Source: Cellulomonas fengjieae (GTDB lineage Bacteria > Actinomycetota > Actinomycetes > Actinomycetales > Cellulomonadaceae). From it: a stretch of DNA of 64,000 bases. Below are positions 38,611 to 51,044 of this stretch, in pieces; position 1 is the stretch's first letter, and each line of letters begins with the position of its first letter. Below the pieces are notes generated by a model. It was not told the DNA's origin. It worked only from the letters and a program-made list of their open reading frames with translations, and did no database searches. The stretch is from positions 1,798,001 to 1,862,000 of the forward strand of contig NZ_CP074404.1 of assembly GCF_018388465.1 (NCBI RefSeq), written 5' to 3'. The translations under genes and the position numbers were made by a program.

Positions 38611-39810
38611 ATGAAGACCATCGAGGATCTCGGAGACCTGCGCGGCAAGCGCGTCCTGGTCCGTTCCGACTTCAACGTGCCGCTCGACGGCACGACCATC
38701 ACCGACGACGGCCGCGTCCGCGCGGCCCTCCCGACGCTCCAGGCGCTGCTCGCCGCCGGTGCGCGCGTCGTCGTGATGGCCCACCTCGGCCGCCCCAAGG
38801 GTGCGCCGGACGACAAGTACTCGCTCAAGCCGGTCGCCGACCGTCTCTCCGAGCTGCTCGGCCAGCCGGTCGCCCTGGCGACGGACGTCGTCGGCGACTC
38901 GGCGCGGTCGACCGTCGAGGCGCTGCAGGACGGGCAGATCGCCCTCCTGGAGAACATCCGGTTCGACCCGCGCGAGACGTCCAAGGTCGACGCCGAGCGC
39001 GCCGAGCTGGCGGGCGAGCTGGCCGGCCTCGCTGATGTCTTCGTGTCCGACGGCTTCGGGGTCGTGCACCGCAAGCAGGCGTCGGTCTACGACGTCGCGC
39101 AGGTGCTCCCGCACGCGGTCGGCAAGCTCGTGCTCAAGGAGGTCGCGTCGCTGCGCAAGGCGACCGACGACCCGGCCCGGCCCTACGTCGTCGTGCTCGG
39201 TGGCTCCAAGGTCTCGGACAAGCTCGGCGTCATCGCCAACCTCCTGACCAAGGCTGACCGCCTGCTCATCGGCGGCGGCATGGTCTTCACCTTCCTCGCC
39301 GCCAAGGGCTACTCGGTGGGCGCCTCCCTGCTCGAGGCCGACCAGATCGAGACCGTCAAGGGCTACCTCGCGCAGGCCGAGGAGGCCGGTGTGGAGATCG
39401 TCCTGCCCACCGACATCGTCGTCGCCGACGAGTTCAAGGCCGACTCCCCGGCGCAGGTCGTGCCGGCCGACGCCATCCCCGACGGCAAGATCGGGCTGGA
39501 CATCGGCCCCGCGTCGCGCGAGCTCTTCGCGAGCAAGATCGTCGACGCCAAGACCGTCGTCTGGAACGGCCCGGCGGGCGTCTTCGAGTTCGAGGCGTTC
39601 TCCGGCGGCACGCGTGCGGTCGCCCAGGCGCTCGTCGACGCGGGCAAGAACGGCGGCTTCACCATCGTCGGCGGTGGCGACTCCGCCGCGGCCGTGCGCA
39701 CGCTCGGCTTCGACGAGGCCGGGTTCGGACACATCTCGACCGGTGGTGGCGCGAGCCTCGAGTTCCTCGAGGGCAAGACGCTCCCCGGTATCGCAGTTCT
39801 GGAGGACTGA
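38611..39810 (+). CDS. pgk: Phosphoglycerate kinase
   Basis: 399 aa. It has the family signature [15 protein letters not shown] near the N-terminus, the substrate-binding [20 protein letters not shown] and [10 protein letters not shown], the hinge and nucleotide part [16 protein letters not shown], and [15 protein letters not shown] with the nucleotide-binding Gly-rich turn. It makes ATP from 1,3-bisphosphoglycerate. AGGAG lies 5 bases before the ATG, deciding this start over an upstream in-frame one. tpiA follows after 2 bases. Confidence 0.96.
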   Translation: MKTIEDLGDLRGKRVLVRSDFNVPLDGTTITDDGRVRAALPTLQALLAAGARVVVMAHLGRPKGAPDDKYSLKPVADRLSELLGQPVALATDVVGDSARSTVEALQDGQIALLENIRFDPRETSKVDAERAELAGELAGLADVFVSDGFGVVHRKQASVYDVAQVLPHAVGKLVLKEVASLRKATDDPARPYVVVLGGSKVSDKLGVIANLLTKADRLLIGGGMVFTFLAAKGYSVGASLLEADQIETVKGYLAQAEEAGVEIVLPTDIVVADEFKADSPAQVVPADAIPDGKIGLDIGPASRELFASKIVDAKTVVWNGPAGVFEFEAFSGGTRAVAQALVDAGKNGGFTIVGGGDSAAAVRTLGFDEAGFGHISTGGGASLEFLEGKTLPGIAVLED

Positions 39811-39812
39811 GC

Positions 39813-40607
39813 GTGACCACTCGTACCCCGCTGATGGCGGGTAACTGGAAGATGAACCTGGACCACCACCAGGCCACCCACACCGTGCAGAAGCTCGCGT
39901 GGACGCTCAAGGACGCCAAGCACGACTTCTCGGCCGTCGAGGTCTGCGTCCTGCCGCCGTTCACCGACCTCCGCAGCGTGCAGACGCTGGTCGACGCCGA
40001 CAAGCTCGAGCTCGTCTACGGCGCGCAGGACGTCTCGGCGCACACGTCGGGCGCCTACACCGGCGAGATCTCGCCGCTGTTCCTGGCTAAGCTCGGCGTC
40101 ACGTACGTCGCGGTCGGTCACTCGGAGCGCCGGGAGTACCACAACGAGTCCGACGAGCTGGTCAACGCCAAGGTGAAGTCGGCGCTCGGCGCGGGCCTCG
40201 TCCCGATCCTGTGCGTCGGTGAGGTGCTGGAGGTCCGCAAGGCCGGCCAGCACGTCCCGCACACGCTGGCGCAGCTCGAGGGCGCCCTGGCCGGTCTGAC
40301 GGCCGCGCAGGTCGCGACCGTCGTCGTCGCCTACGAGCCCGTCTGGGCCATCGGCACCGGCGAGACCGCCACGCCCGAGGACGCCCAGGAGCTGGCCTCG
40401 GCCATCCGCACGCGGATCGGCGAGCTGTACGACGCGGAGACGGCCGAGGCCGTGCGCGTGCTGTACGGGGGTTCGGTCAAGTCGTCGAACGTCGCCTCCA
40501 TCATGGCCAAGCCCGACGTCGACGGTGCGCTCGTCGGCGGCGCGAGCCTCGACCCCGAGGAGTTCGCCGCGATCGCGCGGTACAAGTCGCACGCCGTCGG
40601 TCTCTGA
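39813..40607 (+). CDS. tpiA: Triosephosphate isomerase
   Basis: 264 aa, GTG start. [14 protein letters not shown] (catalytic Lys), [17 protein letters not shown] (catalytic His), [17 protein letters not shown] (catalytic Glu and the flexible loop) and [15 protein letters not shown] (phosphate-binding) are all present. It interconverts dihydroxyacetone phosphate and glyceraldehyde 3-phosphate. Its start lies 2 bases after the pgk stop and uses the GGAG in the pgk 3' end. Transcription probably ends at the hairpin that follows. Confidence 0.96.
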   Translation: MTTRTPLMAGNWKMNLDHHQATHTVQKLAWTLKDAKHDFSAVEVCVLPPFTDLRSVQTLVDADKLELVYGAQDVSAHTSGAYTGEISPLFLAKLGVTYVAVGHSERREYHNESDELVNAKVKSALGAGLVPILCVGEVLEVRKAGQHVPHTLAQLEGALAGLTAAQVATVVVAYEPVWAIGTGETATPEDAQELASAIRTRIGELYDAETAEAVRVLYGGSVKSSNVASIMAKPDVDGALVGGASLDPEEFAAIARYKSHAVGL

Positions 40608-40613
40608 TCGTCG

Positions 40614-40649
40614 CCGGTGGGTTCCGCGGACGTCCGCGGAACCCACCGG
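40614..40649 (+). terminator. Terminator hairpin after tpiA
   Basis: A perfect 17-bp inverted repeat (CCGGTGGGTTCCGCGGA and complement) separated by only two bases, starting 6 bases after the tpiA stop. It has no U-tract. Confidence 0.75.
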
Positions 40650-40763
40650 AGTCGGGTGGTGGCCTATCGCCCCACTCGTCGCCTACCCTGTACCGCGGTC
40701 CACCGCAACGTGACCGGCGCTCGTGCCGGGGACGTGCCCGCCCAGTGAGGAACTGACTCCGAC

Positions 40764-41006
40764 GTGACTGGCCTTCGTATCACCCTCCAGGTGCTGCTGG
40801 TGCTGACCAGCCTCCTGCTCGTCCCACTTGTCCTGCTGCACAAGGGCAAGGGCGGTGGCCTGTCCGACATGTTCGGCGGCGGCATCACGAGCAGCGCGGG
40901 GAGCTCGGGCGTCGCGGAGCGCAACCTGAACCGCATCACGGTCGGTACGGCGCTCGTGTGGACGGCGATCATCATCCTGCTCGGTCTCATCGAGCGCACG
41001 GTCTAG
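40764..41006 (+). CDS. secG: Preprotein translocase subunit SecG
   Basis: 80 aa with two membrane segments (ITLQVLLVLTSLLLVPLVLL and GTALVWTAIIILLGLIE), separated by the conserved cytoplasmic loop LHKGKGGGLSDMFGGG. It is the non-essential third part of the SecYEG channel. GTG start; GAGGAA lies upstream at a rather long distance. Location after tpiA is the standard actinobacterial order. Confidence 0.93.
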   Translation: MTGLRITLQVLLVLTSLLLVPLVLLHKGKGGGLSDMFGGGITSSAGSSGVAERNLNRITVGTALVWTAIIILLGLIERTV

Positions 41007-41017
41007 GGCGGTAGACG

Positions 41018-41365
41018 ATGGCGAGCGGGAGCGCGATAAGGGGGTCGCGCGTCGGCGCCGGCCCCATGGGTGAGGCCGAGCGCGGCGACACGGCCCCGCG
41101 GACCTGGGTGTCCTACTGGTGCGCCAACGGGCACGAGACGCGCCCCAGCTTCGCCGAGGAGGCCGCTCTCGATGCACCCGTGACGTGGGACTGCCCCCGC
41201 TGCGGGTTTCCGGCCGGGCAGGACCAGGAGAACCCTCCCACGCCGTCGAAGAACGAGCCCTACAAGACGCATCTCGCCTACGTGAAGGAGCGGCGGTCCG
41301 ACGAGGACGGCGCCGCGATCCTCGACGAGGCCCTCGCGGCCCTGCGCGCCAAGCGCGGCGGCTGA
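41018..41365 (+). CDS. rbpA: RNA polymerase-binding protein RbpA
   Basis: 115 aa. The actinobacteria-specific RbpA core is clear: SYWCANGHETRPSFAEEA and TWDCPRCGFPAG carry the zinc-binding Cys/His residues, followed by the basic linker and the sigma-interacting C-terminal helix (KTHLAYVKERRSDEDGAAIL). It stabilises open complexes with the primary sigma factor. It follows secG by 11 bases. The N-terminal ~17 residues precede the usual start, so a later Met (GAGPMGEAE) may be the real one. Confidence 0.92.
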   Translation: MASGSAIRGSRVGAGPMGEAERGDTAPRTWVSYWCANGHETRPSFAEEAALDAPVTWDCPRCGFPAGQDQENPPTPSKNEPYKTHLAYVKERRSDEDGAAILDEALAALRAKRGG

Positions 41366-41377
41366 CCCAGACCTCGA

Positions 41378-41409
41378 CGAAGGCCCCCGCAGCGCTGCGG
41401 GGGCCTTCG
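41378..41409. terminator. Bidirectional terminator between rbpA and the pentose-phosphate operon
   Basis: A perfect 15-bp inverted repeat (CGAAGGCCCCCGCAG and complement) with a 2-base centre, 12 bases after the rbpA stop and 22 beyond the end of the convergent pgl gene. Confidence 0.8.
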
Positions 41410-41431
41410 TCGTTCCCGGTACCGGTCCGGC

Positions 41432-42880
41432 TCAGTCGCGGACGCGCAGGAGGGCGAGCCCATCGTAGCCCTTGGCTCCGACGGTCTGCAGCACGGTGGC
41501 GTCGTAGCGGGGGTGGTCCGTGAGGAGGTCCACCATCGCGCGGACGCCCTGCACCCGCTCGTCCGGGTGGTCCGCGTCCAGCACCGCACCGCCGCGTACG
41601 ACGTTGTCGACCACCACCACCGATCCCGGGCGTGTGAGCTCGAGCAGCTGCTCGAGATAGCGGGGGATCGACTGCTTGTCCGCGTCGACGAACACCAGGT
41701 CGAACGGTTCGGTCCCGTCGGAGACCAGCCGGTCGAGCGTGTCCGCCGCGGGTCCGACCAGCACGTCGACGTGGTCGTCGACGCCGGCCTGGGTGAGCGA
41801 GTCCACCGCGACCCGGGCGTGCTCGGGGTCGATCTCGAGCGTCGTGAGGGTGCCGCCGGACGGCAGCGCCCGGGCTAGCCACAGCGTGCTGTAGCCGCCG
41901 AGCGTGCCGATCTCGAGGATCCGGCGGGCGCCCACCGCCTGCGCGAGCAGGTGCAGGAGCTTGCCCTGGTTGGGGGCGACCGCGATGTCGGGCAACCCAC
42001 CGGTCGCGGCCGCGTGCCGGGTCTCGACCAGGGCGAGGTCCTCGGGCACCAGCGCGGAGAAGTACTCGTCCACGCGCTGCCAGAGGCCTGCCGCCTCCTG
42101 CACCGGTGCGGGGAAGGCCGCGGCGGTCGTGGAGAGCGCAGCGGGCGTGCCCAGGGCCTGCGTGGCGGCCACGTCGACCAGCCAAAGAGTCCGTTCGGTG
42201 CCGAGGGCGCCCGCGGCGGGCGTCGTGTCCACCGGCGCGCCGCGGAGCGCGGAGGCGACGGCCTGGGCCTTCTCCGTACCGGCCGCGACCACCCAGACCT
42301 CCCGGGCGCCGCGGATCGCGTCGTAGGTCAGCGAGACGCGCTCGGGCGGCGGCTTGGGGGAGTCGTGCACGGCGACCGTGGGTCGCCCGGTGACCGTCAG
42401 CGCCTCGTGCCCCGGGAACAGGGACGCAACGTGCCCGTCGGGACCCATGCCCAGCAGCACCACGTCGAAGGCGGGGGAGCCCTGCTCGGCCAGCGTGGTC
42501 GCGTAGGCCTCCGCCGCCACCTCTGGCGTCGGCACCTCCTCGGACCGAGCCGCCATCGCGTGCACGTTCTGCGCGGGCAGCGCATCGCCGAGCGCGTCGA
42601 TGAGGGCCGCGCGGGCCTGCGTCTCGTTGCGGTCGGGGTCGCCGTCGGGCAGGAAGCGCTCGTCTCCCCACCACAGGTGCACCCCGGACCAGTCGACGGC
42701 GTCGCGCACCGGGCTGGCCGCCACCGCCGCGAGCGTGGCGATGCCCACGGTGCCGCCGGTCAGGGCGACGTGGACGGGGGAGCGGTGGGACTGGACGTCC
42801 ACCAGGTGGGTGAGCAGCCGGGCCGCGGCGGCCGCGGCGAGCACCCGGGCGTCCGGGTGGACCACCACGTCACGCGTCAT
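41432..42880 (-). CDS. pgl: 6-phosphogluconolactonase fused to an O-methyltransferase
   Basis: 482 aa, one frame with no stop. Residues 1-~245 are Pgl: VALTGGTVGIATL, HLWWGDERFLPDGDPDRNE (active site) and LLGMGPDGHVASLFPG. They end with RTLWLVDVAAT, where stand-alone Pgl proteins stop. Residues ~265-482 are a complete class I O-methyltransferase of the MdmC/catechol type: WQRVDEYFSALVPED, SPNQGKL-like APNQGKLLHLLA, RRILEIGTLGGYSTLWLARA, DLVFVDADKQSIPRYLE and VVVDNVVRGGAVLD. GTG codons at 260 and 270 could be internal starts but have no ribosome-binding site at a useful distance. The ATG overlaps the opcA stop (ATGA). Confidence 0.85.
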   Translation of the reverse strand: MTRDVVVHPDARVLAAAAAARLLTHLVDVQSHRSPVHVALTGGTVGIATLAAVAASPVRDAVDWSGVHLWWGDERFLPDGDPDRNETQARAALIDALGDALPAQNVHAMAARSEEVPTPEVAAEAYATTLAEQGSPAFDVVLLGMGPDGHVASLFPGHEALTVTGRPTVAVHDSPKPPPERVSLTYDAIRGAREVWVVAAGTEKAQAVASALRGAPVDTTPAAGALGTERTLWLVDVAATQALGTPAALSTTAAAFPAPVQEAAGLWQRVDEYFSALVPEDLALVETRHAAATGGLPDIAVAPNQGKLLHLLAQAVGARRILEIGTLGGYSTLWLARALPSGGTLTTLEIDPEHARVAVDSLTQAGVDDHVDVLVGPAADTLDRLVSDGTEPFDLVFVDADKQSIPRYLEQLLELTRPGSVVVVDNVVRGGAVLDADHPDERVQGVRAMVDLLTDHPRYDATVLQTVGAKGYDGLALLRVRD

Positions 42881-43790
42881 GCGTCGATCCTCGCGAGACC
42901 CTTCTGCAGCACCTCGCCGTACACCTCGTCCGCGTCCAGGCGGCGGAGCTCCTCGGCGAGGCACTCGCGCAGCTGGCGGATCGGCAGTGCGATCCGGTGC
43001 TCCGGGTGGTCCGGCTGGCGCAGGGCGGCCGTCTTGCCGTCCGGCCGGTCCAGGACGATGTCACCGGAGCTCCGCTCGAGCCGCACCTGCGTGAGCGCGG
43101 GTGCGTCCTTGACGCGCTGGACCTCGACAGGGCAGCGCAGCGCCTGCGCGAGCCAGGCGGCCATCAGGTCGACGGAGGGGTGTGTGCTCTCGCCCACCAC
43201 GACGGCGCGCTGCACCGGCTCGAACGGGGGCTGGTCGAGGGTCGCGGCGATGAGCCCGCGCCACAGCGTCGCCCGGGTCCAGGCCAGGTCGGTGTTGCCG
43301 TCGGTGTGGGACGCAGCGAGCTTGCGCAGCGCGGCGTTCGGGTGGGCGACCTGGGTGGTGTCCGTGATCCGCCTGGTCGCCATGCGCCCGAGCGGGGACT
43401 CGGCGACGTCGTCCGGGATCTCGTAGGGCCACCACGTGACGATGGGCGCATCGGGAAGCAGGAGCGGGATCACGAGCGTGTCGAGGTGTCGTTCCAGCTG
43501 ACCGGACGGGCGCAGCACGACCACCTCGCTCGCGCCGGCGTCGCCGCCGAGCCGGATCTGGGCGTCCAGGTTGGAGCCGCGGTCCGCGGTGTCGTTGGCG
43601 ATGACGATGACGCGGCACGGGTGCTCGCGGCTGGCGTCGTTGGCGGCGTCGATCGCCTCGTCCGGGTCCCGGTCACCCACCGCGATGATGAGGGTCAGGA
43701 CCCGGCCGAGCGCGATGGCCCCGCCCTCGTCGCGCTCCTTGACGAGGCGCTTGTTGATGTCCCGGGTCGTCGTGTCCGGCATCTCGATGA

Positions 43791-43794
<4 letters not shown>
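42877..43794 (-). CDS. opcA: Glucose-6-phosphate dehydrogenase assembly protein OpcA
   Basis: 305 aa. The family start MIIEMPDTTTRDINKRLVKE and the central LLLPDAPIVTWWPYEIPDDV and RRITDTTQV motifs identify OpcA. It is an allosteric partner needed for full activity of glucose-6-phosphate dehydrogenase in actinobacteria and cyanobacteria. It lies between zwf and pgl as usual, with ATGA overlaps on both sides that should give near-equal synthesis with Zwf. Confidence 0.95.
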
Positions 43795-45328
<1,534 letters not shown>

Positions 45329-45332
<4 letters not shown>

Positions 45333-46471
45333 CTGGCGTCCTGGTCGGCGTTCTGCTGCACCGCGCCTGCCAGCCCGTCCGAGACGGTGCTGAGCAGCTC
45401 GTCCCAGCTCGCCGTGAACTTGTCCACTCCTTCGACCTCCAGCTGTTCGGTGACCTCGTCGATGTCGATGCCCAGCTCGCGCAGTCCCGCGATGACGGCC
45501 TCGGACTCCTGCCGCGTCCCGGTGACCGTGTCCGTGCCGTCGCCGCCGTGGTCCGCGACCGCGTCCAGCGTGGCCTCGGGCATCGTGTTCACCACACCGG
45601 CGACGACGAGCTCGTCGACGTAGCGGGTGTCCGGGTACGACGGGTCCTTGACACCGGTGGAGGCCCACAGGGGCCGCTGCGGGCGCGCGCCCGCCGCGGC
45701 GAGCGCCGCCCAGCGGTCGTCCGCGACGACCTCCTGGTAGAGGCCGTACGCGAGGCGGGCGTTCGCGATCGCGGCCTCCCCGCGCAGCGCGGCGGCCTGC
45801 GGCGTGCCGATCGCGTCGAGCCGCGGGTCGATCGCCGCGTCGACGCGGGAGACGAAGAAGGACGCGACCGAGGCGATGGAAGCGAGGTCGTGACCGTTGG
45901 CCTTCGCCTGCTCCAGCCCGGTCAGGAACGCGTCGAGGACCTTGCCGTACCGCTCGATGGAGAAGATCAGGGTGACGTTGACGCTGATCCCCTCGGCGAG
46001 GACGGCCGTGATGGCGGCGAGGCCCTCCTGGGTGGCGGGGATCTTGATGAACACGTTCGGGCGGTCGACGGTCGACCACAGCGACCGGGCGGTGGCGAGG
46101 GTCGCGTCGGCGTCCTTGGCGAGCCGCGGGTCCACCTCGATGGACACCCGGCCGTCCACGCCGTCCGTGGCGTCGAAGACCGGGCGCAGGACGTCGGCGG
46201 CCTGCCGGACGTCGTCGGTGGTGATGCGGAAGACGGCGGCGTCGGCGTCCGCGCCGTCCGCGGCGAGCTCGCGCAGCTGCGCGTCGTACGCGTCGCCCTT
46301 GGACAGCGCGCTGGCGAAGATCGACGGGTTGGTGGTCACGCCGACCACGCCCTTGTCCCGGACCAGCTCGGCGAGGTTCCCCGTGCGCAGGCGTTCTCGC
46401 GAGAGGTCGTCGAGCCAGATCGCGACGCCGGCCTCCGCCAGCCGTGCGAGGGGGGTGCTGCTCGGTGCCAT
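45329..46471 (-). CDS. tal: Transaldolase
   Basis: 380 aa. [20 protein letters not shown] carries the family motif TTNPS, and the Schiff-base Lys143 is in [34 protein letters not shown] and [12 protein letters not shown] follow. This is the long actinobacterial transaldolase form. It moves a dihydroxyacetone unit between sugar phosphates. AAGGGGAT upstream of the ATG is a good ribosome-binding site. It follows tkt by 58 bases and overlaps zwf by GTGA. Confidence 0.95.
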
Positions 46472-46529
46472 GGTCGATCCCCTTCTGCCGCGCGTCGGCC
46501 CCGGGCGACCGGGGCCGACGCGTCCTGAC

Positions 46530-48701
46530 TCAGACCTTCTGGTCGCCCGTCCCGCTCTCCGTGGGGACGCCGGCCGAGTTCGCGGGGCTCGTGCCGCCCG
46601 CTGCTGCCGCGATCGACTCGTGCGCCGCGGCGACGACGGCCTCGGGCGTGAACCCGAACTCGCGGAAGAGTGTCTCGGCGTCTGCCGAGGCGCCGTAGTG
46701 CTCGATCGACACCGACCGCCCGGCGTCCCCGACGAGCTTGTGCCACGACAGCGCGATGCCGGCCTCGACCGACACCCGCGCGCGCACCGAGGACGGCAGC
46801 ACCGACTCGCGGTACTCCTCGTCCTGCTCGGCGAACCACTCGAGCGACGGCGCCGACACCACGCGCGTGGCCACGCCGGCCGCCTCGAGGGTCTCGCGCG
46901 CGGCGACCGCCAGCTGCACCTCGGACCCCGTGCCGACGAGGATCACGTCGGGGGTGCCGCTGCTCGCCTCGAGCAGGACGTACGCGCCGCGCGCCACGCC
47001 CTCGGTGGTGGCGAACCCGTCCTCGCCGCGCGGGAACGTCGGGACGTTCTGGCGGGTCAGGATGAGCCCGACCGGGCCGTCGGCGCGCGCCAGGATCGCT
47101 CCCCAGGCGGCCGACGTCTCGTTGGCGTCCGCGGGCCGCACGACGGCGAGGCCCGGGATGGCACGGACCGCGGCCAGGTGCTCGATCGGCTGGTGCGTCG
47201 GTCCGTCCTCGCCGAGCCCGATGGAGTCGTGCGTCCAGACGTAGATCGCCGGCACACCCATGAGGGAGGCCAGCCGGACCGCGCCGCGCATGTAGTCGCT
47301 GAAGGTGAAGAACGTCCCGCCGTACGGGCGCGTCAGGCCGTGCAGCCGGATGCCGGACAGGATCGCGCCCATCGCGTGCTCGCGGATCCCGAAGTGCAGC
47401 GTCCGGCCGAACTCGTCACCCGCGAACTCGTGCGTCGAGCGTTTGGCCGGGAGGAAGGACGGCTCGCCCTTCATGGTCGTGTTGTTGGAGCCCGCCAGGT
47501 CGGCGGAGCCGCCCCAGAGCTCGGGCAGCACGGGGGCGAGCGCGCTGAGCACGTCGCCGGACGCGGCGCGGGTGGCCACGGACTTGCCCGCGGGGAATGC
47601 CGGGAGCGCATCGGTCCAGCCGTCCGGCAGCTCTCCGGCGACGAGCCGGTCGAGCAGCGCGGCGTTGTCGGGGTTCGCCGTGCGCCACACCTCGAAGTCG
47701 CTCTGCCACTGCGCCTTCACCGGCGCGGTGCGCTCCGACAGGCCGCGCGTGTGCGCCAGCACCTCGGGGTCGACCTCGAAGGTCTTCTCCGGGTCGAAGC
47801 CGAGGAGCTCCTTGAGCCCACGGATCGCCTCGGCGCCCAGCTTGGAGCCGTGCGAGGAGTGGTCGTTGGTCTTGGTCGGCGTCGGCCACGCGATGAGCGT
47901 GCGCAGGCCGATGAACGACGGGCGGTCGGTGACGGCCTTGGCGGCCTCGATCGCGGCGTGCAGGGCGTCGACGTCCTCGCGGTACCCGTCGGGTCCGCCG
48001 GTCCAGTCCACGAACTGCACGTGCCAGCCGTACGCCTCGTAGCGGGCGAGGACGTCCTCGGTGAACGCGATCTCGGTGTCGCCCTCGATCGAGATGTGGT
48101 TGTCGTCCCACAGCACGATGAGGTTGCCGAGCTCCTGCGTGCCCGCGAGGGACGACGCCTCGCTGGTCACGCCCTCCTGCAGGTCGCCGTCGGAGGCGAT
48201 GACGTACACGTGGTGGTCGAACGGGCTCGTGCCCGGGGCGGCCTCGGGGTCGAGCAGCCCGCGCTCACGCCGGGCGGCCATCGCGAAGCCGACGGCGGAC
48301 GCGAGGCCCTGACCCAGGGGGCCGGTGGTGATCTCGACGCCGGTCGTGTGCCGGAACTCCGGGTGGCCGGGCGTCTTGGAGTCCCACGTCCGCAGCGCCT
48401 CCAGGTCCTCGATCTCCAGGCCGAAGCCGGCGAGGTACAGCTGGATGTACTGCGTGAGGCTCGAGTGGCCCGCGGACAGGACGAACCGGTCGCGGCCGAG
48501 CCAGTGGGGGTCGGCCGGGTCGTGACGCAGGACGTTCTGGAAGAGCAGGTATGCCGCCGGGGCGAGGCTGATCGCCGTCCCGGGGTGACCGTTGCCCACC
48601 TTCTCGACCGCGTCCGCGGCCAGGACACGCACCGTGTCCACCGCTCGCAGGTCCAGATCCGTCCATCCGACCGTCTCGGCCAGGGGAGCCTTCGCGTTCA
48701 C
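46530..48701 (-). CDS. tkt: Transketolase
   Basis: 723 aa. Thiamine-diphosphate motif begins at [20 protein letters not shown] and ends with [28 protein letters not shown] near the N-terminus and the pyrimidine-binding [18 protein letters not shown] plus [19 protein letters not shown] of the central domain are in place. It transfers two-carbon ketol groups in the pentose phosphate pathway. GTG start with GAGG 4 bases upstream. First gene of the tkt-tal-zwf-opcA-pgl operon. The C-terminal ~20 residues ([14 protein letters not shown]) are a short extension. Confidence 0.96.
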   Translation of the reverse strand: MNAKAPLAETVGWTDLDLRAVDTVRVLAADAVEKVGNGHPGTAISLAPAAYLLFQNVLRHDPADPHWLGRDRFVLSAGHSSLTQYIQLYLAGFGLEIEDLEALRTWDSKTPGHPEFRHTTGVEITTGPLGQGLASAVGFAMAARRERGLLDPEAAPGTSPFDHHVYVIASDGDLQEGVTSEASSLAGTQELGNLIVLWDDNHISIEGDTEIAFTEDVLARYEAYGWHVQFVDWTGGPDGYREDVDALHAAIEAAKAVTDRPSFIGLRTLIAWPTPTKTNDHSSHGSKLGAEAIRGLKELLGFDPEKTFEVDPEVLAHTRGLSERTAPVKAQWQSDFEVWRTANPDNAALLDRLVAGELPDGWTDALPAFPAGKSVATRAASGDVLSALAPVLPELWGGSADLAGSNNTTMKGEPSFLPAKRSTHEFAGDEFGRTLHFGIREHAMGAILSGIRLHGLTRPYGGTFFTFSDYMRGAVRLASLMGVPAIYVWTHDSIGLGEDGPTHQPIEHLAAVRAIPGLAVVRPADANETSAAWGAILARADGPVGLILTRQNVPTFPRGEDGFATTEGVARGAYVLLEASSGTPDVILVGTGSEVQLAVAARETLEAAGVATRVVSAPSLEWFAEQDEEYRESVLPSSVRARVSVEAGIALSWHKLVGDAGRSVSIEHYGASADAETLFREFGFTPEAVVAAAHESIAAAAGGTSPANSAGVPTESGTGDQKV

Positions 48702-48970
48702 CGCACCTCATTTCCACCCGAGCAGGTGGTCGGGTGTCGTGTCGGACCAGATCGGCACCCACATCAGGCTGCCGGGCAGGTGGGACGCCACGCCGATGGC
48801 GGTCGTCGGACCGTGCCCACCGACCCTATAGCGGACCGGGCAGCGCACGCCCGGGGTGACCATCCGGCAGCGACGTCCGTGCTCTTCCGAGCCTGCGGCG
48901 ACCGATCTCACACGCGTGTAGCGGTGATCCGGGGCCGGCGTCGTGCCTCGGCCCAGGCGCAGGCCGTAGC
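48702..48970. promoter_or_regulatory. Divergent promoter region between tkt and ctaB
   Basis: No gene was seen. On the minus strand TATAGGGT (48830 down to 48823) resembles a -10 for the tkt operon, giving a leader of about 115 bases; no good -35 was seen. On the plus strand TAGCAT (48967-48972) resembles a -10 but overlaps the annotated ctaB ATG. A palindrome ACACGCGTGT lies at 48910-48919. Promoter assignments are tentative. Confidence 0.4.
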
Positions 48971-50044
48971 ATGGCCGGGCGACCTACCCCCGCCGGACCA
49001 CGAACGGAACCGCAGCGCGTGCGCCTCAGCAGCCCCCTGTCAGTCGATGACGCCGGAGCGTCGTCAGCGTCGACCCCGGGCTCGAACGAGACGTCGGCGC
49101 CCGTCGCGGCGACCTCCTCGGACACGACGGTCTCCGTCGCGCCGAGCGGCCCGCTCGCGCGGCTGCGCCGGGTGGTCGGTCCGTACGTCGCGCTGACCAA
49201 GCCCCGGGTCATCGAGCTGCTGCTCGTCACCACCCTGCCGACGATGATCCTGGCGCACGGAGGGTTCCCCTCGCTGAGGCTCGTCGTCGCGACCCTGGTC
49301 GGCGGCGCCGCCGCAGCGGGTTCGGCCAACGTGCTGAACTGCTACCTCGACCGCGACATCGACAAGATCATGAACCGCACCAAGCGGCGGCCCATCGTGA
49401 CCGGTGAGGTGACGCCCCGCGCGGCGCTGGTCTTCGGGCTCGTGCTCGGCGTCCTGTCGCTCACGTGGCTCGCCGTGATGGTGAACCCGGCGTCGGCCTG
49501 GCTGACGGCCGCGGCGATCCTCATCTACGTCGTCGGCTACACGATGATCCTCAAGCGCCGCACCCCGCAGAACATCGTCTGGGGCGGGGCCGCCGGGTGC
49601 ATGCCTGTCCTCATCGGGTGGTCGGCCGTGACCGGAGGGGTGTCGTGGACGGCGGCGCTGCTGTTCGGAGTCATCTTCTTCTGGACGCCGCCGCACTACT
49701 GGCCGCTGTCGATGAAGTTCCGCCGCGACTACGCGGCCGCGGGTGTCCCCATGCTGCCGGTGGTGGCCAAGGACACCAAGGTCGCCCGCGAGATGATCGC
49801 GTACACGATCGCGATGATCGCGTGCTCGCTGCTGCTGGTCCCCGTGCAGGGCATGACCTGGGTCTACGGGGTGGTCGCCCTGGCGCTCGGGCTGTGGTTC
49901 CTGTGGTCGTGCATCGGCCTCCTGCGTCGTGCGGAGCACCCCGAGGCCGGCAAGCTGCGCGCGATGTCCGTCTTCCACGCGTCGATCACCTACCTGACGC
50001 TGCTGTCCGTCGCGATCGCGGTGGACGTCTTCCTGCCGTTCTGA
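48971..50044 (+). CDS. ctaB: Protoheme IX farnesyltransferase (heme O synthase)
   Basis: 357 aa. UbiA prenyltransferase family with nine membrane segments. The Asp-rich motifs are [20 protein letters not shown] (DxxxD) and a second conserved region, [20 protein letters not shown]. It adds farnesyl to heme b to make heme O for cytochrome oxidase. The ~75 residues before [17 protein letters not shown] are Ser/Thr/Ala-rich and not conserved, so the true start may be GTG 49019. It lies next to tkt in divergent orientation, as in other actinobacteria. Confidence 0.92.
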   Translation: MAGRPTPAGPRTEPQRVRLSSPLSVDDAGASSASTPGSNETSAPVAATSSDTTVSVAPSGPLARLRRVVGPYVALTKPRVIELLLVTTLPTMILAHGGFPSLRLVVATLVGGAAAAGSANVLNCYLDRDIDKIMNRTKRRPIVTGEVTPRAALVFGLVLGVLSLTWLAVMVNPASAWLTAAAILIYVVGYTMILKRRTPQNIVWGGAAGCMPVLIGWSAVTGGVSWTAALLFGVIFFWTPPHYWPLSMKFRRDYAAAGVPMLPVVAKDTKVAREMIAYTIAMIACSLLLVPVQGMTWVYGVVALALGLWFLWSCIGLLRRAEHPEAGKLRAMSVFHASITYLTLLSVAIAVDVFLPF

Positions 50045-50052
50045 GCGCGCGG

Positions 50053-50994
50053 GTGACGGCCACCGAGATCGGCTCGGCGCTCGAGCTGTATCTCGCCCAC
50101 CTCACGGTGGAGCGCGGCCTGTCCGCCAACACCCTGCTCGCCTACCGGCGGGACCTCACCCGGTACACGGCGTATCTGGAGTCCCGCGGGCACCGCACGC
50201 CGGCCGACGTCACGGAGCTCGACGTCGAGGACTTCCTGCTGGCCGTCCGCACGGGGTCGGACGGACGCACCGCCCTGTCGGCCTCGTCGGCGGCGCGCAT
50301 CGTGGTCGCCGTTCGGGGATGGCACAAGTTCCTCCTCCTGGACGGCGTGACCGGTATGGACCCGGCGCGCGCCGTGAAGCCGCCGGCACAGCCCAAGCGC
50401 CTGCCCAAGGCCATCTCGGTCGGTGACGTCGAGCGCCTGCTGGACGCGGCCGGGCTCGGCGACGGCCCCGTCCCGTTGCGCGACCGGGCGCTCCTGGAGC
50501 TGGTCTACGGGACGGGGGCGCGCATCTCGGAGGCCGTGGGCCTCGACGTCGACGACGTCGACCGCACCCCGGGGCGTGCCGCCGTCCGGCTGTTCGGCAA
50601 GGGCAGCAAGGAGCGGGTCGTCCCGCTCGGGTCCTTCGCCCTCGAGGCCGTCGAGGCGTACCTGGTCCGCGCCCGGCCTGCGCTGGCCGTCGGCAGCAGG
50701 GGCGGGTCCCCGGGCCTGTTCCTCAACACCCGGGGTGCGCGCCTGAGCCGGCAGAGCGCCTGGGCGGTGCTGCGCGTCGCCGCCGAGCGTGCGGGCCTGG
50801 CCGGTGCCGAGCACATCTCGCCGCACACGCTGCGGCACTCGTTCGCGACGCACCTGCTGGCCGGGGGAGCGGACGTCCGGGTGGTGCAGGAGCTGCTGGG
50901 GCACGCCTCGGTGACGACCACCCAGATCTACACGATGGTGACGCCCGACACGCTGCGCGAGGTCTACGCGGCTGCGCACCCGCGCGCGCGGTGA
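50053..50994 (+). CDS. xerD: Site-specific tyrosine recombinase XerD
   Basis: 313 aa from GTG. The N-terminal SAM-like domain ([20 protein letters not shown]) is followed by a catalytic domain with all active residues: Arg in [17 protein letters not shown], Lys in [14 protein letters not shown], His-x-x-Arg in [14 protein letters not shown], His in [14 protein letters not shown] and the nucleophile Tyr in TTTQIYTMV. It resolves chromosome dimers at dif with XerC. It follows ctaB by 8 bases, but the chromosome-segregation genes parA, scpA and scpB downstream are its natural partners. Confidence 0.93.
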   Translation: MTATEIGSALELYLAHLTVERGLSANTLLAYRRDLTRYTAYLESRGHRTPADVTELDVEDFLLAVRTGSDGRTALSASSAARIVVAVRGWHKFLLLDGVTGMDPARAVKPPAQPKRLPKAISVGDVERLLDAAGLGDGPVPLRDRALLELVYGTGARISEAVGLDVDDVDRTPGRAAVRLFGKGSKERVVPLGSFALEAVEAYLVRARPALAVGSRGGSPGLFLNTRGARLSRQSAWAVLRVAAERAGLAGAEHISPHTLRHSFATHLLAGGADVRVVQELLGHASVTTTQIYTMVTPDTLREVYAAAHPRAR

Positions 50995-51044
50995 GATCCG
51001 CGCTGCGTCGGACTGTCGCGGGGCCATCGGGCACCCGCCTCCGG

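Noticed and set aside
41432..42103. Annotating the methyltransferase half of pgl as a separate gene
   Set aside because: The frame is continuous with pgl and neither candidate GTG start has a Shine-Dalgarno sequence or leaderless-type hexamer.
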